DNA of 64,000 nt from Aeriscardovia sp. GTDB lineage: Bacteria; Actinomycetota; Actinomycetes; Actinomycetales; Bifidobacteriaceae. Position numbers and translations under genes: made by a program. How positions within the stretch are numbered: the stretch's first letter is position 1; each line of letters opens with the position of its first letter. The DNA lies in assembly GCA_017405305.1 (NCBI GenBank), contig JAFRAT010000017.1:33712-97711 (forward strand). Direction: 5' to 3'. This document shows positions 8,586 through 17,001 of the stretch, piece after piece. Under the pieces are notes generated by a model. That model saw only the letters and a program-made list of their open reading frames with translations. It had not been told where the DNA came from and ran no database searches.

Positions 8586-10208
8586 ATGAGAATTATGACA
8601 CAAATCCCTTCTGACGAGCTGCTGGCCGGCTTGGACGACGCTCAGCGACGTGCCGCGACCTGTCTCGACGGGCCGGTCCGTATCCTGGCGGTAGCCGGTG
8701 CCGGCAAGACGCGGACCATCACCCGGCGCATCGCCTACGGGTGCGCGACCGGCAAGTGGAACCCTCGCCGGACGGTGGCCGTCACGTTCACCGACAAGGC
8801 CGCGCAGGAGATGCAGAGCCGCCTGCGGAAGTTGGGAGCAGCCGAAGTGACGGCGGCGACCTTCCACTCGTTAGCGTTTTCGCAGCTGGGACGCGTCTGG
8901 CGCGACCTTGTTGGCGGCGACATGCCCATCCTCATGGCCGGACCGTCCAGCCACGGTCCGGCTGGCCAGGACCCAGAGGCACCCGACCCCCTAGCGCTGG
9001 TGGCCGACGTCGTCGATAGCGTTTCACCGGCGCAGAGCACGTCGCCCCGCGAAGCCCAGGATGTGCTCTCGGAGATCTCCTGGACGAAATCAGAGCTGAT
9101 TCCACCCGAGGATTACCCGGCGATGTGTGCGCGCACGAGCCGCGTCCCACCGGCAGCGCTGGACCCCAAGCGGATGCAGGCCATTCTGCTGCGCTACGAG
9201 CAGGCGAAATCCGAACGGCACGCTATGGACTTCGACGACATTCTGCTGATTCTCTGCCACCTGATCGAGACGTCAGACGAAGCAGCGATGATGACGCGCG
9301 ATACGATCGGCTGGCTCACAGTCGACGAGTACCAGGACGTTTCCCCGCTGGAGCACCGGCTCGTGGACCTGTGGCTGGGCGCGGGGAGCAGGGCGAAATC
9401 CACGGCGTCGGCGAACCGCAATATCTGCGTGGTGGGCGACCCGGCGCAGACCATCTATTCCTTCGCCGGAGCCACCAGCTGGTACCTGCTAAACTTCGCG
9501 CGCGAGTTCGCTCCCTTGTCGGCCGACGTCAAGCTGACGACGGACTACCGGTCGGTGCCCGCCATCGTCGGCTGCGCGAACCGCGTGCTGGGGCGCTCGC
9601 CGCAGGCGCGGAACTATGTGCGCCTGCATCCGGCGGACGTGGCAACCTCGGCAGCGGCACCGGCTGCTGCTACGGTTTTGTCTGCTCATGCGTCTCCGGG
9701 CCTTCGGTTCGTCCGGTTTGACACTGACGAGCAGGAGGCGCGGGCGGTCGCGCGGAGAATTGCCGAGCTGACCGCTGGCGGCGAGCCAGGTGACGAGATC
9801 GCCGTTCTGACGCGGACCAACGCGCAGCTGGACCCGTTCCGCGCAGCGATGGAGGAAGCGGGCATCCCCTACCGGATGCGCCGCGACGGGGCCGTCGGCG
9901 CGGAGAAACCGACGGTACCCCGGTCCATCCGGGAGGCCATTCGCCGGGGGAGCGTCTCGTCGCTGCCAGCACCGGTGACGCTCTCGACGATCCACGCCGC
10001 CAAGGGTCTGGAGTGGAACATCGTGTTCGTGTGCGGCGCATCCGACGGGCTCATCCCGTACAGCGCCGCCGCGGGCGACGAGCAAATCGAGGAAGAACGC
10101 CGTCTGCTTTACGTCGCCGTCACTCGCGGCAGGCGCCGGGTGCTGCTGTCCTACGCGCTGCGCAAGGACGCGGTCTCGCCGCTACGCCGTTCCAGCCGGT
10201 TCCTCTGA
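8586..10208 (+). CDS. Short UvrD/PcrA-type superfamily I DNA helicase (UvrD2-like)
   Basis: All SF1A helicase motifs are visible in order: I (AVAGAGKTRT, residues about 36-45), Ia (TFTDKAAQEM), II (VDEYQDVSP), III (VVGDPAQTIYSFAGAT), IV (TTDYRS), V (VTLSTIHAAKGLEW) and VI (LLYVAVTRGRRR). The QTIYSFAGA form of motif III is that of actinobacterial UvrD2. At 540 residues it is well short of the 650-750 usual for UvrD/PcrA: the segment between motifs IV and V is only about 140 residues, so domain 2B appears largely missing, and there is no C-terminal HRDC domain. A second ATG nine bases downstream (8595) is an alternative start. Confidence 0.88.
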   Translation: MRIMTQIPSDELLAGLDDAQRRAATCLDGPVRILAVAGAGKTRTITRRIAYGCATGKWNPRRTVAVTFTDKAAQEMQSRLRKLGAAEVTAATFHSLAFSQLGRVWRDLVGGDMPILMAGPSSHGPAGQDPEAPDPLALVADVVDSVSPAQSTSPREAQDVLSEISWTKSELIPPEDYPAMCARTSRVPPAALDPKRMQAILLRYEQAKSERHAMDFDDILLILCHLIETSDEAAMMTRDTIGWLTVDEYQDVSPLEHRLVDLWLGAGSRAKSTASANRNICVVGDPAQTIYSFAGATSWYLLNFAREFAPLSADVKLTTDYRSVPAIVGCANRVLGRSPQARNYVRLHPADVATSAAAPAAATVLSAHASPGLRFVRFDTDEQEARAVARRIAELTAGGEPGDEIAVLTRTNAQLDPFRAAMEEAGIPYRMRRDGAVGAEKPTVPRSIREAIRRGSVSSLPAPVTLSTIHAAKGLEWNIVFVCGASDGLIPYSAAAGDEQIEEERRLLYVAVTRGRRRVLLSYALRKDAVSPLRRSSRFL

Positions 10209-10352
10209 GCAGGCTCGCCGGGAGGAAGACGGTCGAAGAAAGCGCTGCAAGAGCGAAAGAACCGCGCTGGCATGATGCTGGCACGGTCCTTTGATTGATG
10301 TTGGCCTGCCGGACGAGTGGCCGAAATCGGCTCACCGCGAGGAGGGGTTGGA

Positions 10353-11993
10353 TCACTTGCTTTCGCCGGTGTCGGAAGCGCCGCTGCCGTCATCGTTGTT
10401 GTCGGCGTCGGAACCGCCGTGATCGATGCCCTTATCGACGTCGTTCGTATTGTCGCCGCTGCCGTTCGCGGCTTCTTCGGCCAGGAGCTTGTCGAGGGCG
10501 GCGTCCCAGTCCATCATGCCGCGCGGAGCTGGGCTGTCCGTTGCGGACGTCCCGTTCGCTGTGGCGTCGGAAGAGCCGGTGCTGGAGCCGCCTTCGCGCC
10601 TCGCGCTTGGGGTATTGCTTTCGTCGGTCATGTTCCCGTTGCTCGCAATGCCGCGGCGCGCCGCGCTTCCGTTGATCGCGTTGCCGTCGGTGCCGGGAAT
10701 CTGCGGCAGCAGGTCCGGGTGGGCCCAGTGGGCGTCGCGGGACGCCGCACCGTCAGCTGTGAGCTTCTCCCAGACGCCGCAGGCCTCGCGTGCCGCGCGT
10801 GGGCGCAGCTCCAGACCCAGCAGGCTCTCGAAGGTCCGTTCGGCCGGACCGCCCGCCGCGCGCCGCCGGCGCATCATCTCTCGCAGCTGGCCGATATGCG
10901 GCAGGAACGCGTTGCCGGCGCGCCAGGTGGCGCAGTCCACCCAGCCTTCGACGAGCGCGAGCATGGATTCCAGGCGGCGCTTGGCCTCGAGTTGCTCCGG
11001 GGATTCCTCCATGCCGACCTTGGCTAGGTTGACGGCCCCGCCGATCTCTCCGGGATTCATGGACACCGCCCCGCGCAGCTGTTCCTCGACGGCATCAAGG
11101 TCGATGCCGATGCTGCGGGCGTATTTGTCGATGAGCACCTCGATCTGCGGCATCAGCCACGGCGTCGACGCGAACAGCCGGGCGTGCGCCGCTTCGCGCA
11201 GCGCGACAAAGCCCATGACCTCGTCGACGGGCAGCTTCAGGCCGTCGGCGAACGCCTGGATGTTCTCTGGCACGAGCGCGCCGGCTGGGTTCTCTGTCAT
11301 GGCCATGCTTTGATCGAAGCTGCCGAACACCTCGTGCGCCAGGCGGCCGGAGGCCTGTCCGAGCTGGATGGCGAAAGTGGTGCTGCCCAGCAGCCGCATG
11401 ATCCGACGCGGGTCCTTCATTCCCTCGGGGACGGGAATGGGCACCGGTCCGGCGAACAGGCCCGTGATTTCGCCGTCCAGGCCGCCCAGGCGTTCGGTGA
11501 ACACGGATTCCAGCGCGGCGGTCGCCGACTTGGCTACGGGCGTCGCCAGCGTGAGCCAGGAGCCGATGGTCGCTTTCGTCCAGCCGGTCGGTGTGAGCAC
11601 GTCGGGCTCGCCCGGCGCCGGGTCGAAGGCTGTCGCGGAGTCCAGCCACAGGTTCGCCCCGCTCAGGGCCGAGCGGGCCTGGCTCTCCTGCGCTGCGCTG
11701 AGGAAACCGCGGGAGTCCTCGCCGGCCTTGCGTTCGGCGAGCGTGGCCGCCAGACGGCGGTTGATAGGCTCCTGGTCGGAGCCGTCTGCCTGCGCGAAGG
11801 ACGACATCCCGCTCTCGGCGAACGCGGCCAGCAGGTCGTGCATGTCCTGCGGCTTAGGGAGCTTGCCTGGGTCCTGCGACAGCAGCTGGTCCTGGATTTC
11901 CCGGGGGAGCCGCGAGAACTGGTTCCACAGGGCTTCGCCTTGGAGGGAACCGAAGGAATCGATCATCCACTGGTGCAGTTCGTTGCTGTCCAT
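10353..11993 (-). CDS. DUF2342 zinc-dependent metalloprotease-like protein (Zincin_2)
   Basis: The 546-residue protein matches the actinobacterial DUF2342 family, with GLFAGPVPIPVPEGM followed by the zincin-like helix FVALREAAHARLF at about residues 258-270, which replaces a classical HExxH. No signal peptide or membrane segment is visible, so it is probably cytoplasmic. The last 120 residues are low-complexity and acidic, rich in Asp, Gly, Ser and Asn, ending in a run of DNNDDGSG. In Mycobacterium the homologue sits next to the ylbL-like protease gene, as here, where the two are divergent. Confidence 0.85.
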   Translation of the reverse strand: MDSNELHQWMIDSFGSLQGEALWNQFSRLPREIQDQLLSQDPGKLPKPQDMHDLLAAFAESGMSSFAQADGSDQEPINRRLAATLAERKAGEDSRGFLSAAQESQARSALSGANLWLDSATAFDPAPGEPDVLTPTGWTKATIGSWLTLATPVAKSATAALESVFTERLGGLDGEITGLFAGPVPIPVPEGMKDPRRIMRLLGSTTFAIQLGQASGRLAHEVFGSFDQSMAMTENPAGALVPENIQAFADGLKLPVDEVMGFVALREAAHARLFASTPWLMPQIEVLIDKYARSIGIDLDAVEEQLRGAVSMNPGEIGGAVNLAKVGMEESPEQLEAKRRLESMLALVEGWVDCATWRAGNAFLPHIGQLREMMRRRRAAGGPAERTFESLLGLELRPRAAREACGVWEKLTADGAASRDAHWAHPDLLPQIPGTDGNAINGSAARRGIASNGNMTDESNTPSARREGGSSTGSSDATANGTSATDSPAPRGMMDWDAALDKLLAEEAANGSGDNTNDVDKGIDHGGSDADNNDDGSGASDTGESK

Positions 11994-12034
11994 CGCTGTT
12001 GTGTCCCATCTGTTTTGGTGCGCTGATAACCGTC

Positions 12035-12052
12035 TATACTATGAAAAATATG
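12035..12052 (+). promoter_or_regulatory. -10 box placed for a leaderless ylbL-like mRNA
   Basis: TATACT (12035-12040) ends 9 nt before the ATG at 12050, and no Shine-Dalgarno sequence precedes that ATG. An earlier ATG (12041) abuts the -10 box and would lie upstream of the transcription start. Confidence 0.5.
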
Positions 12053-12940
12053 TCTTCTTTGCACCGCGAGGTCTCGAGCTTGCAATCCGTTCAGCCATCA
12101 GGGGAAAAGTGTCGTTGGTGGCGTCGGAACGTCGGATGGATGTTGCTCGTCGTTCTGGTGGCGTGCCTGTTCCTCCCGACAAATTATGTCATCGAGATGC
12201 CCGGTCCGACGATGAACGTTCTGGGTCGCGAGACGCTCGACGACGGCGGATCCGGCAATGCCGCGGCCTCGAAGGAAGACGCCATCCGCATCGCAGGTGC
12301 TCCGGTCAAGCCGACGAGCGGCAAGCTGCTGATGGTCACTGTCAACGTGGAAGGCTCGCCGCAAGACCCGATCAACGCCATGCAGACGCTGGCGGCCTGG
12401 TTCCATCCGCAGGAGGCGGTCATGCCGCGCGAGGTCGTGTTCCCTATCGGCGAGACGACGAAGGCCTACGACAAGCAGATCGATGGGCAAATGTCCGGCG
12501 CGCAGGGCCAGGCCCAGTCCGTGGCGCTGAAATTCATCGCGCAGCGGCATCTGGCGGATCTGGATGACCAGGACATCAGAATCGACATGAACGCAGGCGA
12601 TGTCGGCGGCCCGAGCGCGGGGATGATGTTCGCGCTCGGTACTATCGACAAGCTGACGACCGGCACCATGGCGGGCGATCAGACCATCGCTGGCACCGGC
12701 ACTATTTCCGCGGAGGAACAGATCGGTAAAATCGGCGGCATCCGGCTGAAGATGCTCGGTGCCCGCCGCGACGGCGCGTCCTGGTTCCTGGCGCCGTCCG
12801 GCAACTGCCCCGATGTCGCGGGCTACGTGCCCGCGGGACTGCGGGTCGTCAAGGTCTCGACGCTCTTGCAGGCCTACGACGCCGTCGTGGCAATCGGCCA
12901 GGGCCATGGAGCGGATCTGCCGACCTGCACGGCGAAGTGA
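12050..12940 (+). CDS. YlbL-like membrane-anchored Lon-type (S16) serine protease lacking a PDZ domain
   Basis: About 296 residues. One N-terminal membrane helix (VGWMLLVVLVACLFLPTNYV) is followed by the YlbL-type MPGPTMNVLG segment and an S16 protease domain with the catalytic serine in DVGGPSAGMMFALG (about residue 188) and the lysine in EEQIGKIGGIRLK (about residue 227). In YlbL proteins a PDZ domain normally lies between these regions; here the first domain runs almost directly into the protease domain (SVALKFIAQRHLADLDDQDI), so the PDZ appears to be absent. The active site faces outward. Divergent from the DUF2342 gene. The start is inferred from the leaderless promoter geometry. Confidence 0.85.
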   Translation: MSSLHREVSSLQSVQPSGEKCRWWRRNVGWMLLVVLVACLFLPTNYVIEMPGPTMNVLGRETLDDGGSGNAAASKEDAIRIAGAPVKPTSGKLLMVTVNVEGSPQDPINAMQTLAAWFHPQEAVMPREVVFPIGETTKAYDKQIDGQMSGAQGQAQSVALKFIAQRHLADLDDQDIRIDMNAGDVGGPSAGMMFALGTIDKLTTGTMAGDQTIAGTGTISAEEQIGKIGGIRLKMLGARRDGASWFLAPSGNCPDVAGYVPAGLRVVKVSTLLQAYDAVVAIGQGHGADLPTCTAK

Positions 12941-13005
12941 TAAACAGGCGCAGGCATAGTGACGACGGGTGGCGAAGTAAAGAACGGCTGCTATGCTCTT
13001 TGCTT

Positions 13006-13443
13006 GTGGTAAGCACAACCCCAACGCAGGCTGCAGGGCTTGGTTTCAAGAAAGATGACATTATTCAGGAGTGGCTCTGGGACGAGGACGTCGACGAGGG
13101 TGTCCGCGACGCGATTTCGTCCATCACCGGCCAGGATCTTGTTGACGAGGATTATGACGGTGCCGTGGACGGCGCCATCATCTGGTGGCGCGACGGCGAC
13201 GACGAGGACGCTTTGACGGATGATGTTGTCGACGCGGAGGCGCCGTTGGATCCCGACAGCCCCTTCTGGATCATCGCGCCCAAGCCAGGCCGCGACGGCG
13301 CGGCAAGCCCGTCGGTCATCCAGAACGCCGCCAAAAGCGCCGGCATGAACCCGGCCAAGCCGATGAGCCTCAGTGCCGACTGGAACGCTATTCGCCTGCT
13401 GCCGTTCGGAGCGGGACGTCAGCGCCACTCCGCCGAGCATTGA
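13006..13443 (+). CDS. DUF3052 family protein
   Basis: The 145-residue acidic protein has the typical DUF3052 segments GLGFKKDDIIQEWLWDEDVDEG, an aspartate-rich centre (DGAIIWWRDGDDEDALTDDV) and FWIIAPKPGRDG before a C-terminal ADWNAIRL. The function is unknown; the family is actinobacterial. The start is taken at GTG 13006 because a TATGCT -10 box (12992-12997) ends 8 nt upstream, again consistent with a leaderless transcript; an in-frame ATG at 12937 overlaps the preceding gene and adds residues unlike the family. Confidence 0.85.
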   Translation: MVSTTPTQAAGLGFKKDDIIQEWLWDEDVDEGVRDAISSITGQDLVDEDYDGAVDGAIIWWRDGDDEDALTDDVVDAEAPLDPDSPFWIIAPKPGRDGAASPSVIQNAAKSAGMNPAKPMSLSADWNAIRLLPFGAGRQRHSAEH

Positions 13444-13543
13444 GAGACCAGATACCGAGCGCCGCGCGCCAGGCCAGCGCGCGGCGGATCCGGGTCGAAG
13501 CCGTCGGAGCGCGCCATTGTAGGCGCGTGAGTCCTATGAACAG

Positions 13544-13584
13544 AAAAGGGCGGCCGCGGAGGGAAATCCCGCGGCCGCCCTTTT
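13544..13584. terminator. Perfect bidirectional terminator
   Basis: The 16-nt arms 13544-13559 and 13569-13584 are exactly complementary (GGGCGGCCGCGG core flanked by A4 and T4) around a 9-nt loop. It serves the convergent DUF3052 and TM2 genes. Confidence 0.85.
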
Positions 13585-13620
13585 CCATGCCGTTTCGCGC
13601 CGGTGTCCGCTCCCGGCCGC

Positions 13621-13968
13621 TCAGTCCTGCAGCTGCATGCCCTCGGCGTCGAGATGCCATTTCGAACCCGGGTGCGAGGCGAGGATATTGATGCCCTCGA
13701 CCAGGCCCCAGATGAGCGAGACAATCGGACCCACGCCCACGCACACCCAGCCCACGAGCGTCAGCAGCAGCTGGCAGATGCCTCTGCCGGTATTGCCCAG
13801 GTAAAAGTTGTGGACGCCGAAAAGCCCCAGGAAAATGCCATAGAGACCAGCGACGATTTTCGATTTCTCCGACATCCCCGGGCCGCGGAGGTATTGCTGC
13901 TGATAGGTCCACGGGGCGCGCTGGCGCGGATCAGGCCCGGTGAAGTTCTGGTTGCCGAAGTCGTTCAT
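13621..13968 (-). CDS. TM2 domain-containing membrane protein
   Basis: The 115-residue protein has a polar Gln/Pro/Gly-rich N-terminus and a TM2 domain: two hydrophobic helices with the hallmark GLFGVHNFYLGNTGRG between them, and a second helix ending WGLVEGINIL. TM2 proteins are small membrane proteins of unknown specific function. The start at 13968 has a GAAAGGAG ribosome-binding site; the longer open frame runs antisense through tRNA-Val and is rejected. Confidence 0.88.
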   Translation of the reverse strand: MNDFGNQNFTGPDPRQRAPWTYQQQYLRGPGMSEKSKIVAGLYGIFLGLFGVHNFYLGNTGRGICQLLLTLVGWVCVGVGPIVSLIWGLVEGINILASHPGSKWHLDAEGMQLQD

Positions 13969-13993
13969 GTCGCTCCTTTCGCGCGGTTCGAGT

Positions 13994-14066
13994 GGGCGAT
14001 GAGGGGTTCGAACCCCCGACATCCACGGTGTAAACGTGGCGCTCTGACCAGCTGAGCTAATCGCCC
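13994..14066 (-). tRNA. tRNA-Val (anticodon UAC)
   Basis: The minus strand folds as a 73-nt cloverleaf: acceptor GGGCGAT with ATCGCCC, D arm GCTCAGCTGGTCAGAGC, anticodon loop TTTACAC between CCACG and CGTGG, and T loop TTCGAAC. No encoded CCA. Confidence 0.95.
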
Positions 14067-14201
14067 GGATCCCGTCCAGTCTACCAGCCACTCCTCCGTT
14101 TCCGGGACGGCTGTGGCGTCGGCTCTCCTCTGCGACCGTGATCCGGGATAAAATCGAAACAGCTGTGCTCAGGGGTTCTCCCGCACAGACAGGAGGCTCT
14201 G

Positions 14202-14636
14202 ATGGCAACAAGCTATGAGGTCAGGAAAATCTCGAGGCGCCTGGATTTCGCCAGGCGTTGGAAAGCGAAGGTATCAAAAATGGCTGGATTCGAACTGGGC
14301 GACGGCGTACGCAAGGTGTTCCTCGCCGGGATCGGCGCCATCGCGGCGACCGCAGAGAAAGGCCAGAAGCTTGTCAACGATCTCGTTGACAAAGGCGAGC
14401 TGACGGTCGACCAGGGAAAGTCCCTCAACTCCGAGCTGGCGCATCGCGTCAAGGAGAAGACGGGCGTCGTGCGCGATGCCGCCCTGGAAGGCCGCATGAA
14501 ACTCATGTCCGACGAGGAGCGCGCGGAGTTCGTGCGCAAAGTCAACGAGTTCGCCCACGGCGCCGCGACCCGACCTGCCAAGTCGGCGGACGGTTCCGCG
14601 GCAGCCGACTCCAAGGAGACGGCGGAGCAGCGGTGA
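14202..14636 (+). CDS. Phasin-like (PHA granule regulator family) small protein
   Basis: The 144-residue protein has a basic N-terminus and then a mainly helical region typical of phasin-family proteins: DGVRKVFLAGIGAIAATAEKGQKLVNDLVDKGELTVDQGK split over amphipathic helices, followed by a charged Ala/Ser tail. AGGAGG lies 5 nt before the ATG at 14202; a second ATG at 14281 matches the usual family N-terminus and is an alternative. Its stop overlaps the GTG of the ABC1 kinase gene by 4 nt, so the two are translationally coupled. No PHA synthase is visible, so a role as adaptor or membrane/lipid-associated protein is more likely than granule coating. Confidence 0.75.
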   Translation: MATSYEVRKISRRLDFARRWKAKVSKMAGFELGDGVRKVFLAGIGAIAATAEKGQKLVNDLVDKGELTVDQGKSLNSELAHRVKEKTGVVRDAALEGRMKLMSDEERAEFVRKVNEFAHGAATRPAKSADGSAAADSKETAEQR

Positions 14637-16378
14637 CGGCGGAGCAGCGGCCTGGCGGGACCGACCCGTCCCGGGGAAGCAAGGATGTCTACGGCGCCGT
14701 CGCCGTCAAGGCGGCCGGCGACTTGCGGAAAGCGGGGAAAGCGTCCGGCGAGGATGTCGACGATTCGCGCGGCAGCCGTCTCAAGCGGTTGAGACAGATC
14801 GTGGGCGTGCTGCGCCGCTACGACCTGTTCCGCGGGGTGACGCCCGACAAGCTGTGCAATATGCTGCAGGCGCTGGGCCCGACCTTCGTCAAGGCCGGCC
14901 AAATCCTGTCGATGCGTTCGGAGATCCTGCCGCAGTCCTACTGCGACGCGCTGGCCAAGCTGCGCACCCACGCCAATCCGATGCCGTACCAAACCGTGCT
15001 GGACACGCTGGAATCCGAGTACAGCCGCCCGATTGACGAGGTCTTCTCCTCGATCGACCGGCATCCATTGGGTTCCGCGTCGCTGGCGCAAGTGCACCAC
15101 GCCACGCTCGTGACGGGCGAGGACGTCGCCGTCAAGGTGCAACGTCCCGGCGCCCGCGAGATGATGGCGCAGGACATCGAAATCATGCGCTCCGTCATGA
15201 AGTGGGCGTCCCGTCTGCTCGGCGCCTGGCAAGTTGTCGATCTGCAAGGCGTAGTCGAGGAGATCTGGGCGAGTTTCCGCTCCGAGACCGACTTCCTCGA
15301 GGAGACACGCAGCCTGCAAGAATTCCGCGAGTTCACAGCGTCCTACCGCTACATGGACTGCCCACGCGTCTACCCGCGCTGGTGCACGAGGCGCGTGGTC
15401 GTCATGGACTATGTGCGCGGCATTCCGCTGGGCCACACCGGCGAACTCGAGGCCGAGGGCTACGACCTGCAGGAGATCGGCACCAAGCTTGTCGACAACT
15501 ACTCCGCGCAGATCCTGGACGAAGGCTTCTTCCACGCCGACCCGCATCCCGGCAACATCATCGTGCGCGACGGGAAGATCGTCCTCATCGACCTAGGCAT
15601 GACCGGGCGCCTGACGTCCCGCATGCGTTCGCTGCTGCGCGGCATGATCTTCGCGCTTGCCAAAGGCGATTCCGTGGAACTCGAGAACAGCTTGCTGAGC
15701 CTGGCGCGCCTCAAGAAGAGCACCGGCGGCGTGGACCGCGCCGCGCTGCTGAACGACATCGACGACATCGTCGACGGTTTCGGGACCATCGACCTGGCGG
15801 AGCTGGACATCGGTCAGTTCGTCATGTCCCTGTTCCAGATGGTCGAGCGCAACGGCCTGGAGCTGCCCGGCAGCGTCACGCTCGTTGCCCGCGCGCTAGT
15901 CACACTCGAAGGCACGCTCACGCGGTTCATCCCGGACGTCAACATGCTGGAGGTTATCGAGAGGCATGTCAAAAGCTCTGAGAACATCCGCGACGTTGCA
16001 CGCAAAGAGACCGTGAGCCTGACGACGGAAGGGCTGCGGGCCACACACGGCCTGTTCGGCTCTCTGGCGGATTCCAAGACGGCCATGCGCCAGCTGACGC
16101 GCGGACAGCTGAAAGTCAACGCCGAACTCGTCCACCCGCAGGGCGCCGTGCAGCAGCTGTCGTATATCGTCGACCGCTTGACGATGGCCATCATCATCGC
16201 CGGCCTGTTCGTCGGCTCGTCCATCGTCTACTACGCCCGCATCCAGCCAGTCATCTTCGGCATCCCGGTCGTGGGCATGATGGGCTACGTCGTGGCCTTC
16301 GTGCTGGGCGTATGGATCGTGATCGACATCCTGCACAAGAACCACTTGCTCAAGAAGCGTGCCAAGCGCAGGCGATAG
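14633..16378 (+). CDS. ABC1/AarF (UbiB-family) atypical kinase
   Basis: The 581-residue protein begins with GTG inside the phasin stop. It has the ABC1 hallmarks: the KxGQ motif in FVKAGQILSMRSEILP, the ATP-binding loop GSASLAQVHHATL with alanine-rich P-loop, the lysine in DVAVKVQRPG, the catalytic FFHADPHPGNIIV and the metal-binding LIDLGMTGRL. Two C-terminal hydrophobic helices anchor it to the membrane. Family members act as ATPases/kinases in isoprenoid-lipid (quinone) metabolism and lipid homeostasis. The substrate here is unknown. Homologues sit near uvrD2 in Mycobacterium as well. Confidence 0.9.
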   Translation: MTAEQRPGGTDPSRGSKDVYGAVAVKAAGDLRKAGKASGEDVDDSRGSRLKRLRQIVGVLRRYDLFRGVTPDKLCNMLQALGPTFVKAGQILSMRSEILPQSYCDALAKLRTHANPMPYQTVLDTLESEYSRPIDEVFSSIDRHPLGSASLAQVHHATLVTGEDVAVKVQRPGAREMMAQDIEIMRSVMKWASRLLGAWQVVDLQGVVEEIWASFRSETDFLEETRSLQEFREFTASYRYMDCPRVYPRWCTRRVVVMDYVRGIPLGHTGELEAEGYDLQEIGTKLVDNYSAQILDEGFFHADPHPGNIIVRDGKIVLIDLGMTGRLTSRMRSLLRGMIFALAKGDSVELENSLLSLARLKKSTGGVDRAALLNDIDDIVDGFGTIDLAELDIGQFVMSLFQMVERNGLELPGSVTLVARALVTLEGTLTRFIPDVNMLEVIERHVKSSENIRDVARKETVSLTTEGLRATHGLFGSLADSKTAMRQLTRGQLKVNAELVHPQGAVQQLSYIVDRLTMAIIIAGLFVGSSIVYYARIQPVIFGIPVVGMMGYVVAFVLGVWIVIDILHKNHLLKKRAKRRR

Positions 16379-16422
16379 TGAACGATGGATGCGCGGTCGT
16401 GACGGTCGCGGCATGCGGCGCG

Positions 16423-16451
16423 TTGCCTTGGTCGCTTCGGTGGTGTATACT
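16423..16451 (+). promoter_or_regulatory. Promoter of tRNA-His
   Basis: TTGCCT (16423-16428) and TATACT (16446-16451) are separated by 17 bp, with the tRNA starting 28 nt after the -10 box. Confidence 0.7.
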
Positions 16452-16479
16452 CCGAACCGTTGCGCACACATGCGCGCAT

Positions 16480-16553
16480 GGTGGACATAGCTCAGTTGGT
16501 AGAGCACCTGATTGTGGTTCAGGAGGTCGCGTGTTCGAGCCACGTTGTCCACC
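16480..16553 (+). tRNA. tRNA-His (anticodon GUG)
   Basis: Cloverleaf with acceptor GTGGACA/TGTCCAC, D arm GCTCAGTTGGTAGAGC, anticodon loop TTGTGGT and T loop TTCGAGC. The gene includes the extra G at position -1 (16480) opposite the C73 discriminator (16553), the identity pair of histidine tRNA. Confidence 0.95.
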
Positions 16554-16562
16554 CGTTCGGAG

Positions 16563-16590
16563 AGCCGGGGCCTTCGGGTTCCGGCTTTTT
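16563..16590 (+). terminator. Intrinsic terminator of tRNA-His
   Basis: A 10-bp stem (AGCCGGGGCC with GGTTCCGGCT, two G-U pairs) closed by a TTCG tetraloop and followed by T5. Confidence 0.9.
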
Positions 16591-16696
16591 CATAGCTTTC
16601 CCCGGTGGAATGCAGGGGGGGTGTCCTCCGTCGTGGGTCCGCTCGCGGCCATCCTCGCGTAGGGGAGGAATTCCAAGGCTTTTCTCGAGCCAAGGG

Positions 16697-16985
16697 ACAT
16701 CTGCCAATCGTGTCCGCCTGAGTAAAGGGGTCCCCGTGCTGCAGGGCGTCGACCTGGACCGCGAGCCAGACGAGTCCGCGTCGCGATCCTCGGCGAATCA
16801 ACGCTCATGAGCATCATCGGCGGTCTCGACCGCCGGTTCGAGGGGATGGTCCGCGTAAGCGAGCGGCTGTTCGGCTATTACGACAAGAAAACCATGAGCG
16901 AATACCGGCGGCGTGACGGTCGGCCACATCTCCAGGATTTGCCGTCTCAGCCACATCGATGCGTTCGCCGCCAGCTGCAGAGATA
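16697..16985 (+). pseudogene. Fragment of an ABC-transporter ATP-binding gene (MacB/LolD-type), frameshifted with Walker A deleted
   Basis: In three successive frames the conceptual translation gives VRLSKG, VPVLQGVDLDREPDES, then VAILGESTLMSIIGGLDRR, then FEGMVRVSERLFGYYDKK and MSEYRRR, then RVTVGHISRICRLSHIDAFA. This is the order of an exporter-type ABC ATPase (VAILGESGSGKSTLM...GGLD...G.V...D.LF...). The Walker A core GSGKS is missing between GE and STLM near 16797, there is a frameshift just before it, and another near 16915, and the gene breaks off before the signature motif. No start codon or ribosome-binding site is recognisable. Confidence 0.7.
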
Positions 16986-17001
16986 GAAACCCGGAGCGGG
17001 A

